Counted from the stretch's first letter, positions 23,903 through 35,544 are shown. The stretch is 64,000 bases of DNA from Episyrphus balteatus (GCF_945859705.1 NC_079134.1:33928576-33992575), one strand, 5' to 3'. Notes: a model not told the origin generated them from the letters alone. Program-made: numbers and translations.

Positions 23903-24050
23903 TAAGCAGTAGATACAAATATTCCTAAAAGAACGCAGATTTCAATAAGATTATTTTGTTGAAAATAAAAATAATAATAACGAGATTAAAATTTATTATC
24001 CACGGATGGTCACTCTGATAGTACTAAAAACACCCCGTTTTACTTTACAT

Positions 24051-24752
24051 CAGGGATGAGAATGCTAAGCCCGAAAAGTGAAACATACTGCCCAAAAAAA
24101 CGAAGTAGATTTGCAAAATATGTAGCAGATAATGAAAAAAAAAATATACATATAAAACAAAGGAGAATGCCCAAAAATAAATATATTAAAAAAAAAAAAA
24201 CCCAGCACCGATTTAAATGAGACCTGCATGGCTTGAAAGCGCATCACTCGTAAATAACAAATATGATTTTTTTTTCTCAAAAAGCCATCCCCGTGATTGC
24301 TATAATGATTTTTAATTTCAAATTATAAAGTGTTTTTTATTACAAAATTATTTTCATTGACTTGGTCTTAGTTCCATGAGCAAAGATGTGCCATCTGCCA
24401 TATAATAACCTAAGATTGTTTTTTAAAAGCCGATGTCTGATTTATTTTATGCAAAATGCATAACCGGACCCACAGCCATTATGTGGATCTGGGCGGTGAC
24501 ATAAAATAATTAATATCTTGGATGGGTCTTTGATTTGGATGTATATGATGTGAAATTCTTGCAGTCCCTAAAGAGCACTAACAATGCATTTTTTTTTAAC
24601 AAAAAATGAAACAAGATGACACATCTTAAATGAAATTTTGTTCGTTAGAAAAAATTTTTTAAACGAAGTAGAAATAGGTTGCTACGTAGCAGATACATCA
24701 AAATAAATTAATGAAGTAGATCTGCTACATATGAAGTAAATACTCATCTCTG
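24051..24752. mobile_element. hAT-like non-autonomous element, 702 bp
   Basis: Ends CAGGGATGAG and CTCATCTCTG with a perfect 8-bp flanking repeat CTTTACAT (24043-24050 and 24753-24760). CAG-starting ends and 8-bp duplications mark hAT elements. Subterminal GAAGTAGAT / TGCTACGTAGCAG motifs occur near both ends. No transposase frame is present. Confidence 0.88.
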
Positions 24753-24760
24753 CTTTACAT

Positions 24761-25452
24761 CGTTTCTCGATTCTCGATATCTGTCAAGCTGCTATTTTCG
24801 TATGTGTGATGCATGCGTTATTGCTACTCTGTACCCTAATAAGATTGTGAATGTGAATAGCTGAATAGTCATCGATATTGAATCCCGCCAAGCTAAGTCG
24901 CAGTCTGTATTTTAATTGTTATTAATTCAATTGATAAAATATCACGATTAATAAAATATTAAAGAAACAACTATAATAAAGTAATAAAACCAAATATTTT
25001 GTTCGAACTTTTCAATTTGTACTAGTATAGTCTGTGATTCTAAAGTAGCAAATAGTAAAACGCTGGTTTATGTAAATCAAGAAAAAAATATCTGTGATTC
25101 TCTGCTTTTTTTTCTGAACATCAAATACTTGTGCAATTTTACATACAAAACAATTTTTGATTACGAATTCGTGATTAGTATTTCTTTTATTTGATTCAAC
25201 TTACGTTTCTTTTGTAGATTGCTCGTAGGTCGTAGGTACACATCTATTTTAATATTGTACATATATGAAAATGGGTAGGTAGGTAAAATTAACTAAGCAA
25301 ATGTTTTTTTTTCCATTTCCATTGTGTGTTGATCTCAAAGAAATTCCCAGATAGTGTTTTTTGTTTGGTATTTTAACCGAAGTGAAATATAAAGCAGGGT
25401 TGCCAGTTGAGCAGCGATATTAATTTGATTGAGGAGCAGATTGTAATACAAC
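24761..25452. other. No gene recognised
   Basis: Intergenic DNA between the hAT-like element and foldback copy Z2; nothing convincing is seen on either strand. Confidence 0.4.
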
Positions 25453-26978
25453 ATAATAGTGGAGTAACTAAAGATCAAAAATTGGCAATATTAGGGAACC
25501 CGGCCGAACAGCTTAGATTTTGATGATTTTTTTTTTCCTTTTTTTTCAAACGTCGGTAATTAAAAATACTTTAAAGTCTATAGATTAAAAATTGCCGGTG
25601 TTGCCGTTTTGATTTTTTAAATTTAATTGAAGATTTTTGTGAACAAAAACAAATTTTTTCAAAAATTTTTCTTAAATTTAATAAAATAATTGATGCTAAA
25701 AGATTGTCTAGGAAATTCAAGGAAAAAAAATATATGGGAATAAGGGACAATCTTCCATAATTCAAGCGATAGATGCAATTTTCTTATTAATTGACTTCAA
25801 ACAAAAAAAAAATATTTGAACACAACGGCAACACCTACAATTTTCAAATATACATTTTTTAAAAGCTAGAAGCTTAGTCATATATGTAAAATTAAAATTA
25901 AGTTAATTGAATGAACGGCTTTTGAAAGAATGGTAATTGAACTCAGATTTTTGAAAAAAAAAATTATTGAAAAAATTTTAACATGTCGTTTTTTAAACTT
26001 GGTCGTAATATAAAATGCATTTACATATTTTCAAACTTTTTTGGCCGCATTTATTATGATTTCAAATTATAAAAGGAAATGTCAATATGTATTACGGTTT
26101 ATGAAAAAAATTAAAAAGTATTTCATTTTCGAAGAACTTTTTTTAATAAAAGTTTTGAAAAAAAATGTAACTTATTTTTTTTTTTAAAGTTCAACATCTA
26201 AACATAAAATTATTTTTTATTCATTTAATAACTCTTATTGTTGAAAGCAAAAATTTAAAGTTCTTATTTACCACAGTCTTTGAGAAAATTAATTATTTCA
26301 ATGCAAAAATTCAGTTTTAATAAAAAAAAAAACCATTGAAATTGAAGTAATTTTTCATTTTTTTTTCAAAAGTGTGATATATTTTACCTTTTTTGCTTCG
26401 AAATTCAACTGATAATATTTATGGGCAAAAATTTTTTTTAAATAAATTCATATTTTATTAGAAAAAGTTTGGAAAAAAAGTCATTTTAAATTTTTCTAAT
26501 AACATTTTTTTTTTTAATTCTGAGTTTGAGGACCATTTTTCCAAAAAGTCTTGATTAAATTTAGTGGATTTAAATTTAAGAGATAAGAATGAGCTTCTGG
26601 CTTTTTAAAAATGTATTTTAAAATATTGTTGGTGTTGCCGTTGTTTTCAAAATATTTTTTTTGTTTGAGGTCAGAATGTTAGAAAATTGCATTTATCGCT
26701 TAAACGATGGAAGATTGTCCCTTACTGCCTTTTATATATTTTCCTTAAATTACTTAGAGAATCTTTTGCTATCATTTGTTTTATGAAATTTAAGCAAAAA
26801 AATGGTGTTTGTTAAAAAAAAATTAATTTTAATTTAAAAAAACAATACGGCAACACCGGCAATTTTTAATCTATAGACTTTAAAGTATTTTTAATTACCT
26901 ACGTTTGAAAAAAAAAATCCTCAAAATCAGAGCTGTTCGGCCGGGTTCCCTAATAATTTGCTTTAGTTACTCTATTAT
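25453..26978. mobile_element. Foldback element family Z, copy 2 (most complete)
   Basis: Outer ends are ATAATAG and CTATTAT, followed by GAGTAACTAAAG and then the core GGGAACCCGGCCGAACAGCT on both arms. The whole element is an imperfect palindrome: each arm of roughly 700 bp carries ATTGCCGGTGTTGCCG, GGACAATCTTCCAT and CAACGGCAACACC in mirrored order. No coding capacity is visible. It is in opposite orientation to copy 3 at 51.4-52.9 kb, judged from the distinct left and right termini. The class is unclear, most like long-inverted-repeat or foldback DNA elements. Confidence 0.8.
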
Positions 26979-27078
26979 AACGATAGCTGTTATTTTAATC
27001 AATACAAGCAAAACTGTGTTTTCTAAGTGTTCATACATTTTCTGTAGAAAGAGGCTACTTCAAAAGTAAAAGTTAGAT

Positions 27079-27347
27079 AAGAATTGAAGATTTTGCATCA
27101 AAAGGGACATAACTCCATTTTTTAAAATAAAGCAGATCCAAACTTTGAAAAATCAAAGTAATTACTAATATTTTTTATTTAACCTAAAACTTTATTAAAA
27201 ATATGTGAAAAGATGCAATATTTTTGTTATTCAAGTTTTAGGTGCAATATAAAATAGTAGTAATAACTGCGATTTTATTAAAGTTTAGATCTGCCTAAAT
27301 TAAAAAAAATGGAGCTGCATCAATTTTGATGCAAGGTCTTCAATTTA
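27079..27347. mobile_element. Small foldback MITE
   Basis: The left half (TTGAAGATTTTGCATCAAAA, CTCCATTTTTT, GATCCAAACTTT) is mirrored by the right half (TTTTGATGCAAGGTCTTCAA, AAAATGGAGCT, AAAGTTTAGATC). No coding sequence is present. Confidence 0.65.
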
Positions 27348-27593
27348 GAAGACCCAATAGGTATAAATTAAAAATAAAAATAGGTAAAGCAACAAATTAT
27401 CTATAGGTATATTACTTAATTTTTTAAAATTTTTATAGGCATATCGTTGGTATAAAAGCAGAAAGCGATCAGTAATGAATTTCTTTCTCATACGATAAAA
27501 AAACCAAAAGAAATATTTATTTATTTATTTTTTTTACCAATGAAGATTAGTTTAAAAACTGTGATTTGAAATTAAAAAAAAACGAAGTTTAAA

Positions 27594-27797
27594 ATGGATA
27601 ACTCGAATAGGAGAAGAACAAGTTTGCTTTGGAATTGGTTCACACGTGTTGACTTGACATATGCCAAATGCAATTTTTGTGGAAATAAATTTTCGTACAA
27701 AACATCAATTTCAAACTTAAAAAATCACATCCTAGTTAAACATCCTGATTTAAAAACAACAGAAGTTGAGTCAAAAAGATCACCTAAAAGTAATTTG
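27594..27797 (+). CDS. BED-type zinc finger exon, paralogue 1
   Basis: ATG at 27594 opens a 68-codon exon ending at a phase-0 GTAAGT donor (27798). It encodes a BED finger: TSLLWNWFTRVD, then CNFCGNKF, then SNLKNHILVKHP, with the two Cys and two His ligands in place. BED fingers bind DNA and occur in insect chromatin proteins and at the N-terminus of hAT transposases. The second exon is not identified with confidence. A very similar exon of exactly the same length and phase lies at 29060-29263, suggesting duplicated genes or alternative first exons. Confidence 0.7.
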
Positions 27798-28474
27798 GTA
27801 AGTTTAAAAGTAATTGAAAAATTAATTTACTTACAAAGACTGAAAATGTACCAAATATGTACCTATAATGACTTTGATAAGGCTTTTAATTTATAAGTCG
27901 GTACATATTTATTTATTTTGTGAACTTGAATTGTTTTTTTTTTTTTTTATTATTTCTGTTTGAAAATACCTGCTATGATGTGAAGAAAGAAATTTTAAAA
28001 CTACAAAAATGAATCTTTTTTCAAAAAAAAATTGAAAATTCAAAAATTAATTTTTTGAGAATTTTAATTTTTAGAAAGTCAGAAATTAAATAAAACGGTT
28101 CTATGAGATCTACCTACCATAGTAAATGATTTTTTTGGGTCAAAAGATAGAATTTGTTAAAAAAGTAACACTTGATATTTTTTTAAAATCAAAATTAGCA
28201 GATCCGTTTTCGAATAAAATTGCATAATTCGAAGTGTCCTCTGCGTGAACTCGGCTTATTTTGTTTGTTATACCAAAAGTATTGAAAAGTGACCAGTGTG
28301 ACCGTTTTAAACAAAATATAAGTTAAAAATTACCTATTTGTTGCTTTCTGCTTTAAAATCACTGATATGCATTAACGATAAACCAAATACATGAATAGAA
28401 TGCGATTTGAAGTAATGTTTTTAGGTTTAGATTGCTGTTATAAATAAGATGGATTAAGATTTACCAATGCCCAT

Positions 28475-28740
28475 CAGTGTTGCCAGAATACTTTAGAGGC
28501 AAGGAGCCGATTTTGAGAAATCTTGGAGTCAAAAATAGCCGCTTTCAAAAATTAGTTGTCTCTGTTCACATCTCTGGTGAATTTTTGTTGTAAAATGCTT
28601 GGATTTTAAAGTAGCCATAAATCGACAGGTTCAAAATGAAAAGAGCCAAATTCCGATAAATCGGAAATCAAAATTTTAAGGAGCGAGTGAAATGTTCAAG
28701 GAGCCTATTTGGCGATAAATAGCCGGCTCTGGCAACACTG
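28475..28740. mobile_element. hAT-like MITE, 266 bp
   Basis: Ends CAGTGTTGCCAG and CTGGCAACACTG, with a perfect 8-bp flanking duplication ATGCCCAT (28467-28474 and 28741-28748). It sits between the two BED exons. Non-coding. Confidence 0.93.
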
Positions 28741-29059
28741 ATGCCCATAGTGAGGGTTTATTTTTGTTGAATTATCTAATTATATGTACAAAAAATTTGA
28801 TTTTCGAATATTCGAATATTGTGGTTTTAGTTTTTATATTTCGAAAACTAGATAAACATTTGAGTTAAGTTTTTTTGAAAAACAAGGGTTTTTCATTACG
28901 CCATTAAAACAAAATTAATTTAAGTTGAAAATTGCTGCCGTAATATCCAGACATTAAAACAAAATGTACGCATATTTTTCTAGTTAATAAGGTGTTCAAA
29001 CAGCAGCGATGATTTAATCAATTTATCATATTAAAACTTATTACAAATCAAGTAATAAA

Positions 29060-29263
29060 ATGAGTGATCCAAACAAAAGAAAGACCAGTTTAATCTGGGA
29101 TTATTTTACAATTCTTGACCAGACGTTTGCTAGGTGTGATATTTGTGAAAATAAATTTTCATACAAAACGTCAATTTCAAACCTTAAACGTCATATCCAA
29201 AATAAACATCCTGCTTTCCATATCAAAGGAGCTAAGCTATCAAAACCATCTAAATTTAAATCG
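29060..29263 (+). CDS. BED-type zinc finger exon, paralogue 2
   Basis: ATG at 29060 and a phase-0 GTAAGT donor at 29264 bound a 68-codon exon, the same length as the exon at 27594. It encodes TSLIWDYFTILD, CDICENKFSYKTSISNLKRH and NKHP, sharing the stretch NKFSYKTSISNLK exactly with its neighbour. The BED ligands are intact. As with paralogue 1, downstream exons could not be proven. A phase-0 terminal exon candidate at 32970-33014 would fit either BED exon but is only a possibility. Confidence 0.7.
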
Positions 29264-29471
29264 GTAAGTTAAAAAATTTTAATAATTTATTAAATAATTA
29301 ATTTATTATTTTAAGAAATTATTTTATATTGTTTGCCGTTGAATTATGTTTTGTGTTAAAATTAAAACTTAATAGCACTAGGTACTTGAGGGTTGAGAGA
29401 ATGATCACACTGGTTATTTTTGAATACTTGGAATCTGACAATGGATTTGTTTAGGTTATATCACTATTTAA

Positions 29472-29747
29472 CCCTTAACTATAGTGGTGAAATTTTGTGA
29501 CGTATCTATAGTGGTGGGTCCAGTGGACCCAGGTGTTTTGAAATGATAAAATAAAATACAAAATTGCATTTTTTTATAAATTTTTTGATTGAGCATTAAA
29601 AGATAACAATTTTAGAAGAAGTAAAAAAAAAAAAAGAGAAAATTCATTTTCAAAATAAAATTTGCACTTTAAAATTCAGTCTTAAAAATCTTATTAACTT
29701 TTTAAAAGTAGATGTGGGTCCCCTGGACCCACCACTATAATTAAGGG
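29472..29747. mobile_element. MITE with CCCTTAA ends
   Basis: Left end CCCTTAACTATAGTGGTG and right end, reverse complemented, CCCTTAATTATAGTGGTG; both arms also carry GTGGGTCCAG/GGGACC. TTAA precedes the left end but TACC follows the right, so a piggyBac-type TTAA duplication is not supported. Confidence 0.6.
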
Positions 29748-29916
29748 TACCTAACTGAATTTAAAAATTTTTGATTTTATCCCAAAGGACTAGTAAAATT
29801 TTAACGAAATATACAAAAACTTTAAATCAAAAACCTTTTTTTTTTTTTAAATACATTCTTAACAAAAAAAAATTTTTCTTTTTCCATGTTATGCAAACAA
29901 AATTGTATACATACAA

Positions 29917-30363
29917 TAGGTGTGTTTTTTATTACCACCGGTCTTAACTCGACAAAAAAACGCCTCGGGGCTTAACCTGAAATCTTGGCAGCACTGTATA
30001 TTGAATGTTCCGAAAACAGCAGACACAACAAAAATTTAGAGTTGTCATACTTTTCGCTTTCGTCATTTTCTTGTATTTTTCATGTATGTTTTACAAAAAT
30101 ATACAAAATTGTATGCTAGCAAAACTATTTTAATACATTTTGTTCTTTCAAACGTGAGTTTTCACGTTTTTAAACAAATTCTAAACAATTTATGAAAAAA
30201 TTAGTTTGGTAGCACAGATTTAAAACTGTTCAAAAAGTTAAGCCCAACTAAGCCCAAGGGGCTAAGGTGTTGTTGTATTGTTGTATTTAACATGTAAATT
30301 GCTTAGCCCAGACTGCGTTTTTTTTTGTCTAGTTAAGACCGGTTGTAATAAAAAACACACCTA
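29917..30363. mobile_element. MITE family V, copy 2 (complete)
   Basis: Ends are GGTGTGTTTTTTATTACCAC and a matching inverted copy, each flanked by TA, which would fit a Tc1/mariner-type TA duplication. The arms contain CCGGTCTTAAC and its complement and CTCGGGGCTTAACCTG. No transposase frame. The same left end occurs alone at 17205-17342. Confidence 0.75.
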
Positions 30364-30944
30364 ATGTTTGAATTTTAAGTCACTCCCCTAACGGAGGCAA
30401 ATAGATCCCATTTCTAATACCCACTTTTCGTCTCGCGTCGAGTCTACCCATGCAATCTTACTGTTTGCTTTAGACTTTTTCATAGTTTCTGAAATATAAA
30501 ATAGTGGTAACCTTACTTAGTATTCAATTTAATTAAGGCAACCCTGTGCCAATGTTTTTAAATAACATTTCCTACGTTTGTGAGAATCATTTAAATTAAA
30601 AGTCGATAGGTAAGAGTAAAAATATTAAATTCTTAACACATGGCGATCCTGTTTTGGGGTTAAAATTTCGTGATAAAATATGTATAGTCTTTGGAAAAGA
30701 GGGCCTCAAGAGGACACCAAAATCAATTTCATGCAACTTCATGTATCCTATAAGGCTATAACCAGAAAACAAGTAAGACTATTCCAACCATACCTCATTT
30801 GTTAAATAATGATTTGTAGTTTAGAAGCTATGATACCACAGATGAACATACAACAATGGCCTTACCTTACCATTGTCAGGTAATTACTCTTAAGTTCAAA
30901 TTAAAGTACATACTTCAAAGAAAATCAGATAGTGTGAGCTCTAA

Positions 30945-31292
30945 TGGCGTTTTTAATTCACAATCCGGAATTGTTCTTCGATTCGGAATCCCAATTGAAC
31001 AGTTTTTTTTTTTTTATTCCGAAGAATCTGATGTTTGGTGTGAATGTATTGTTTGAGTTTAACATGTTTCACATATATGTTTATTAGCGCCAAATTTCAT
31101 TTGTATTTGTGCTGCAAACATTTTGTACTGCTGACATTTAAATCTATGAATGTGTGAGTGATTCTGCTTCTGATTCTGTTTTTAAAACCAGAAGAGAAAT
31201 CCTCTTTTTCAGAATCAGAACTGTCAGTTTTGCCCAATTGAACGAATTCATATTGCTTTTTTTTGCTTCCAGATTGCCAATTAAAAACGCCA
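30945..31292. mobile_element. MITE, 348 bp, with TAA duplication
   Basis: Ends TGGCGTTTTTAATT and AATTAAAAACGCCA flanked by TAA on both sides (30942-30944 and 31293-31295). Subterminal inverted pairs include CAATTGAAC / GTTCAATTG-like words. Harbinger-like by its duplication, non-coding. Confidence 0.75.
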
Positions 31293-31672
31293 TAAGCCTT
31301 GTATACCATTTATTTTTTCAAAATTCTGTCCATTGTTCTTTATGACATCCGTTGAAGTTCTTTCACTAACGACAGCTAAAACATATGTAAGATGAACCAA
31401 AGGGCATTTTTTTATATTTGCATTTTTAAATTCTGCTCTACTTGATACGGAAACAAAAATATTTAATTTTTGCTATAGTATAATGATATTAACTTCGAAA
31501 TTTGAAATTTTATATTGAACAAAATTGATGAGTAACTGTAAAGTTAGCTTTAAATTAGTTTTTAAACTTATCAATAACACTGCTTTTGGTTTATGATTAG
31601 CTCTCTCAAAAAAGGGAAGCCTTTTAATAGTGATTTAGATTGGATACACTGCATCTATCCATTACAAAATAA

Positions 31673-32332
31673 AATGCACGACTGGGTCGCACGTACTTGC
31701 TCTTGTAGTTCAAAGTATTGATATCTTAAATATATAGTGTAAATTTATGATTTTGTTAAGTTTGGAAAAAAAAAATAAAAAATTAAATTTTTTATTTTTT
31801 TTTTCTAAAACTTTTTCAATATTTTTTTTTACATTTCACACTTCAAAATGATATGAAATACATGTCTGTAAATTTTGATTAAAATTGGCTTATGCTTTGA
31901 TGAAATATACGAACCTTAAAAATATGTCAATATGTCAAAAACCGAAACGCAATATTTCCGTTCCGGCATTTTTTGAGAAAAACTAAAAAAGCAGTTTTGT
32001 TAGAATCAATAAGAGTATTATGTGCACCAAATTTAATCAAAATCGTTAAAACCGTTTTCGAGAAAATTGCAATACCTCGAAAACGGTATATGGTAGATAT
32101 GCGTTAATAAGGAGATATTAAAAAAATATAAAAAACGGACCTAGGAAATTACCCAAAAAGCATCTATATCTACCAAGTTTCAAGCAAATCCATCCATCCG
32201 TTTAGACCTTAGCTCGATGTACAGATGGACGCAGAGACCGACGGACGGCCGGCATGACGAAAACCACTTTTTTGATCTTCTCGATTTTTTTTTCTACACG
32301 AAACCAATACTTGCCCTATAGAGCAAGTAAAA
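31673..32332 (+). mobile_element. Dispersed repeat family T, copy 1
   Basis: Begins ATGCACGACTGGGTCGCACG followed by ACTTGCTCT and ends AGAGCAAGTAAAAA, so short inverted ends frame it. Near the right end it carries GATGGACGCAGAGACCGACG and GACGGCCGG. The same order occurs, in reverse orientation, in the large copy at 44928-48165, where this tract has expanded into a satellite. No coding sequence. A third, eroded end is seen near 37965. Confidence 0.7.
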
Positions 32333-32969
32333 ATTGTAGCGCAATTGGTGTCTGGAACTGCTCTTTAAGAAAGTATGGATAGCCACTTAAAACTATTTTT
32401 ATCCACAAACAATAAATTTCAACAAATATCGCAAATTTAATACAAAAATTAAAAGAAGAAATAAAATAATATTCAACACTTGCGACACAGTTATCCCCTT
32501 TATTCTAATTTAACAAAATATGATAGAAATTCCATTTGTATGTGTTGTGTTTGTGATAATAAACCCACACACCAATATCGACCGCTATTTATGTGGACTT
32601 GAGAGAGAAAATAAATAAAGGCAATAATACACACAACAGCGCATGTGCGATGAAAAGCCCCAGGCCAAAAGTCCATATAATTAAAATGATTAAAATTACC
32701 CTCTTCTCTAGAAATACAACAAATAACAACTAAATCTGATATGTTGTGAACTTATGGCTCAGAAGCATTTTAGAAATTAGTTTGCATAGTTTTATTGTTT
32801 TTTAATGACTTAACCAAACTCAATATTAAACGACGTTCTTGCTTTACGTTTGTTTGTGTGAGTCATAAGTCCACAATCATATGAAAATGCTTTCCCATTT
32901 ACTCTACTTCCATGTGTTGTTATATACAAAACATTCAACACTCTGTCAGTTCTCTCTCTTTTATTTTAG
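32333..32969. other. No gene recognised
   Basis: AT-rich region before a possible terminal exon. It includes a CT-rich tract at 32941-32969 that ends in TTTTAG and would serve as a splice acceptor. Confidence 0.4.
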
Positions 32970-33014
32970 GGTATCCAGGGCTCAGGGGACGATGAAGAGA
33001 GTGGTTTTAGTTAA
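32970..33014 (+). CDS. Possible terminal exon (acidic 14-residue tail)
   Basis: A strong acceptor (CTCTCTTTTATTTTAG) is followed in phase 0 by GIQGSGDDEESGFS and TAA. The acidic, serine-rich tail looks like a genuine protein C-terminus. Its phase fits the donors of the BED exons at 27797 and 29263, but no transcript evidence links them. An AATAAA overlaps the stop. It may equally be chance. Confidence 0.25.
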   Translation, partial: GIQGSGDDEESGFS

Positions 33015-33379
33015 ATAAATGTTGGATTGGAATACCTCAGTTCGTGTGAACACAACGCTGAATTGTGGGATTATGGCATTGCATCTGCTCTTTAGTTAAT
33101 GTTCGTCGCTAAACCTGTCTGGTAGTGAGTGCACGGTTGTGTTTATTATAAAATTGAATGAAAAATATTATTGTTTGTGCGTTATCGAGGGTGACTTTTT
33201 GTAATTTTTATATTTTGTGGTACACTTTCGCTTTGTACATTAATTCCCCTGAAAATTTCTTTTCTTGAACTCTCTTTTGGCACACAAGTGTGTTTCTTAA
33301 AAGTGAAATACTTACTCTGAGTTGCCGCATTACCAAATTAGTTAGTTCGTGGTTGGACATAAATCATTTTGTAAGCTAA

Positions 33380-34210
33380 ATGGATGATGTCAATATAAAA
33401 TCGGAGTTTACTGCTGAAATGGAAGACGAAAGATACTTGAACTATGATGAATTGAATACTGCTACTAACAATGAGAGAAATAATGCAGAAGTAATGGAAA
33501 ATATGAAATATGATTTGACAATTGAAAATGAATTAATGGAAAATGAAAATTATCATGAAATGGAAGGCGATAATAATGACGATAGAGCTAATATGCATGA
33601 TTTTCAGCAAAGTGCTGACAATCAAATGCAAGATACAAACATGAGTTTTGACAGTGCTAATGGTAGTTTAGCATCTTCTTCGAATGTAATGGATGGCGGG
33701 AATGTAAGATTTGAATTTACAGCCGGATATAGAAGAAATAGTGTTTTAATATATTTAATTGATGAAAAACAATTATTTACTAAAAAATACGCTCATAATC
33801 ATATGGATCGATATACATGTTATACTAAATCGTGTAAAGCTAGTTTACTATTCGATACGTATTTGAATAAAATTGTCAAATTATATCATACATTTCATTT
33901 GCATCCAGATCAATCGGATGTTTATAAGAAAATGAAAGTTCTTAATGAAATGAAAGATTATTGTTTGACAAATGATGGAGTTAATTTGACAACGAAACAG
34001 ATTTTCGATCAAAAGTGTAATGTTATGAAGGAAGCTGCTCATTTGGTTGAGTATAATAAGATTAAGAGAAATTTGAATAGGTTGAAGAAAACTGCTATGC
34101 AAAAGCCTACAACTACAACTGCAGCAAGTAATTATGATAACCAGAATGTGATGTATGGAATGTTTCCGAATGATGTTGTGAATGCAACAAATGAATATGC
34201 TTCGAAATGG
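33380..34210 (+). CDS. FLYWCH-like zinc finger protein, first coding exon
   Basis: An in-frame TAA sits directly before ATG 33380, fixing the start. The 277-codon exon ends at a phase-0 GTAAGA donor (34211). Residues 1-105 are acidic and Asn/Met-rich, probably disordered. Residues about 113-180 resemble a FLYWCH-type finger: SVLIYLIDEKQLFTKKYAHN, then RYTCYTKSCKASLLFD and HTFHLHPDQ, providing Cys-x4-Cys and His-x2-His-like ligands. The Phe/Trp positions of classical FLYWCH domains are partly replaced. A basic helical segment follows (EYNKIKRNLNRLKKTAMQK). FLYWCH fingers act in DNA or protein binding in insect regulators. Remaining exons are not found in the next several kilobases. Confidence 0.6.
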
Positions 34211-35136
34211 GTAAGAATATATTCTTTTTAAATGGAAAAGAATAATGATATTTTAAAATGCTCGTTTTTTGAAGAATTTTAAATATAATTAGGATGTTTA
34301 CTCATATTGAAGTTCTAATTTCTCAAAAACGTTACATCATAGATTTTTCCGACTTCGGATTTGAATTACCTAAGACTATTAAAATCTATTAGAAAAGTAT
34401 ACATATTTTGGTTTACCGAAAAAATAAGTTCTCAGTTTTGTTGAACATTGAAATTTTTCATTATATGTAGCAATAAATGAGTAGCTACTCAGTTGTAGAC
34501 AAAAAACAATGTTTTCTAACATCAACTTAAAAACATAGTTGGCAACCATATAACCCAAAATTATTCAATTTTTTATAAAACATAAATAGAAGAGATGTCA
34601 AAATTGTGTTAGTTAAAAAAAAAATCCATTAAATAGCGTAATAAAAATACTAAAGTGTGTTTTCCTAATTTGAAACTTTTTGAAGTTTGTTCTAAATTTT
34701 TTTGATTTTTTTTGGAATATGAATATATGAATTGTAAATCTTAGATCTAACACCTTTTTGATATGAATTTAGCCAAATTTCTGGTTAATATACTATTTCA
34801 AAAAAGAAAATTCTATTCAAAAGCTTATTCTGGCCGCCGTTTTAAGCCGACATTTTGAATAGAAAAAAGTTGGCAGCATTTTCGTATTATCCTTCAGTGT
34901 ACCAAATGACCTATCTTTGAAAAATGGCTATGCAAATGAATTTTGACGCCAAAGCAAAGCAAAGGCACCACTCTGTGGGTCAAACCAATTCAGTCAAATC
35001 AGTGGTCAAATATTTCTTATCGTCTTAAAAGTGCCTGTACAGTCCACACTCACTCATAAAATCTTAACATTTTCAGAATTAAAAAAAATAAGAAAAAAAA
35101 AATATATATTTTTATGTGTTAGTCTATTTAAGAGAC
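34211..35136. other. Intron or intergenic DNA, no exon recognised
   Basis: AT-rich sequence downstream of the FLYWCH-like exon donor. No acceptor followed by a plausible continuation could be identified. Confidence 0.4.
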
Positions 35137-35139
35137 TTA

Positions 35140-35237
35140 GGGCCGGTTTGTTCACACTCGATTATCTTTTAATCAAGGATTTTTCTATGGAATAATCCTT
35201 GATTAAAAGATAATCGACTGTGAACAAACTGGCCCTT
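35140..35237. mobile_element. 98-bp palindromic MITE with TTA duplication
   Basis: GGGCCGGTTTGTTCACA and TGTGAACAAACTGGCCC form near-perfect arms around an AAAGATAATC/ATTATCTTTT core. TTA flanks both sides (35137-35139 and 35238-35240), Harbinger-like. Confidence 0.88.
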
Positions 35238-35544
35238 AAGTTAAAAATTGCTTAAAGCTCGTTGTACTAAAATTTTAACCTAAAATCAATAAAAAAATAG
35301 TTATGGCAGTATTTTCTATAATAGTCGTGCTTTTCTACAACTAATACACAGTGCTAACTCGTTTTTCATTTTAAACGCAAAACAAAAACAAAATAAACAT
35401 GTTTTTTCTTTCTTTGCGCATAAAATATAAAAACGATCAAATACTGAGTTGTAGAAAAAATCGGGCTAATAGCAGCTAACTTTTTCTACCCTATTTTTAA
35501 GTTCAAGTTTCAAAAAATGCTGTATTGAAATTGTTAAGGCTTAA

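Noticed and set aside
29468..29751. piggyBac-type element with TTAA duplication
   Set aside because: TTAA is present only on the left; the right flank is TACC, so the superfamily is left open.
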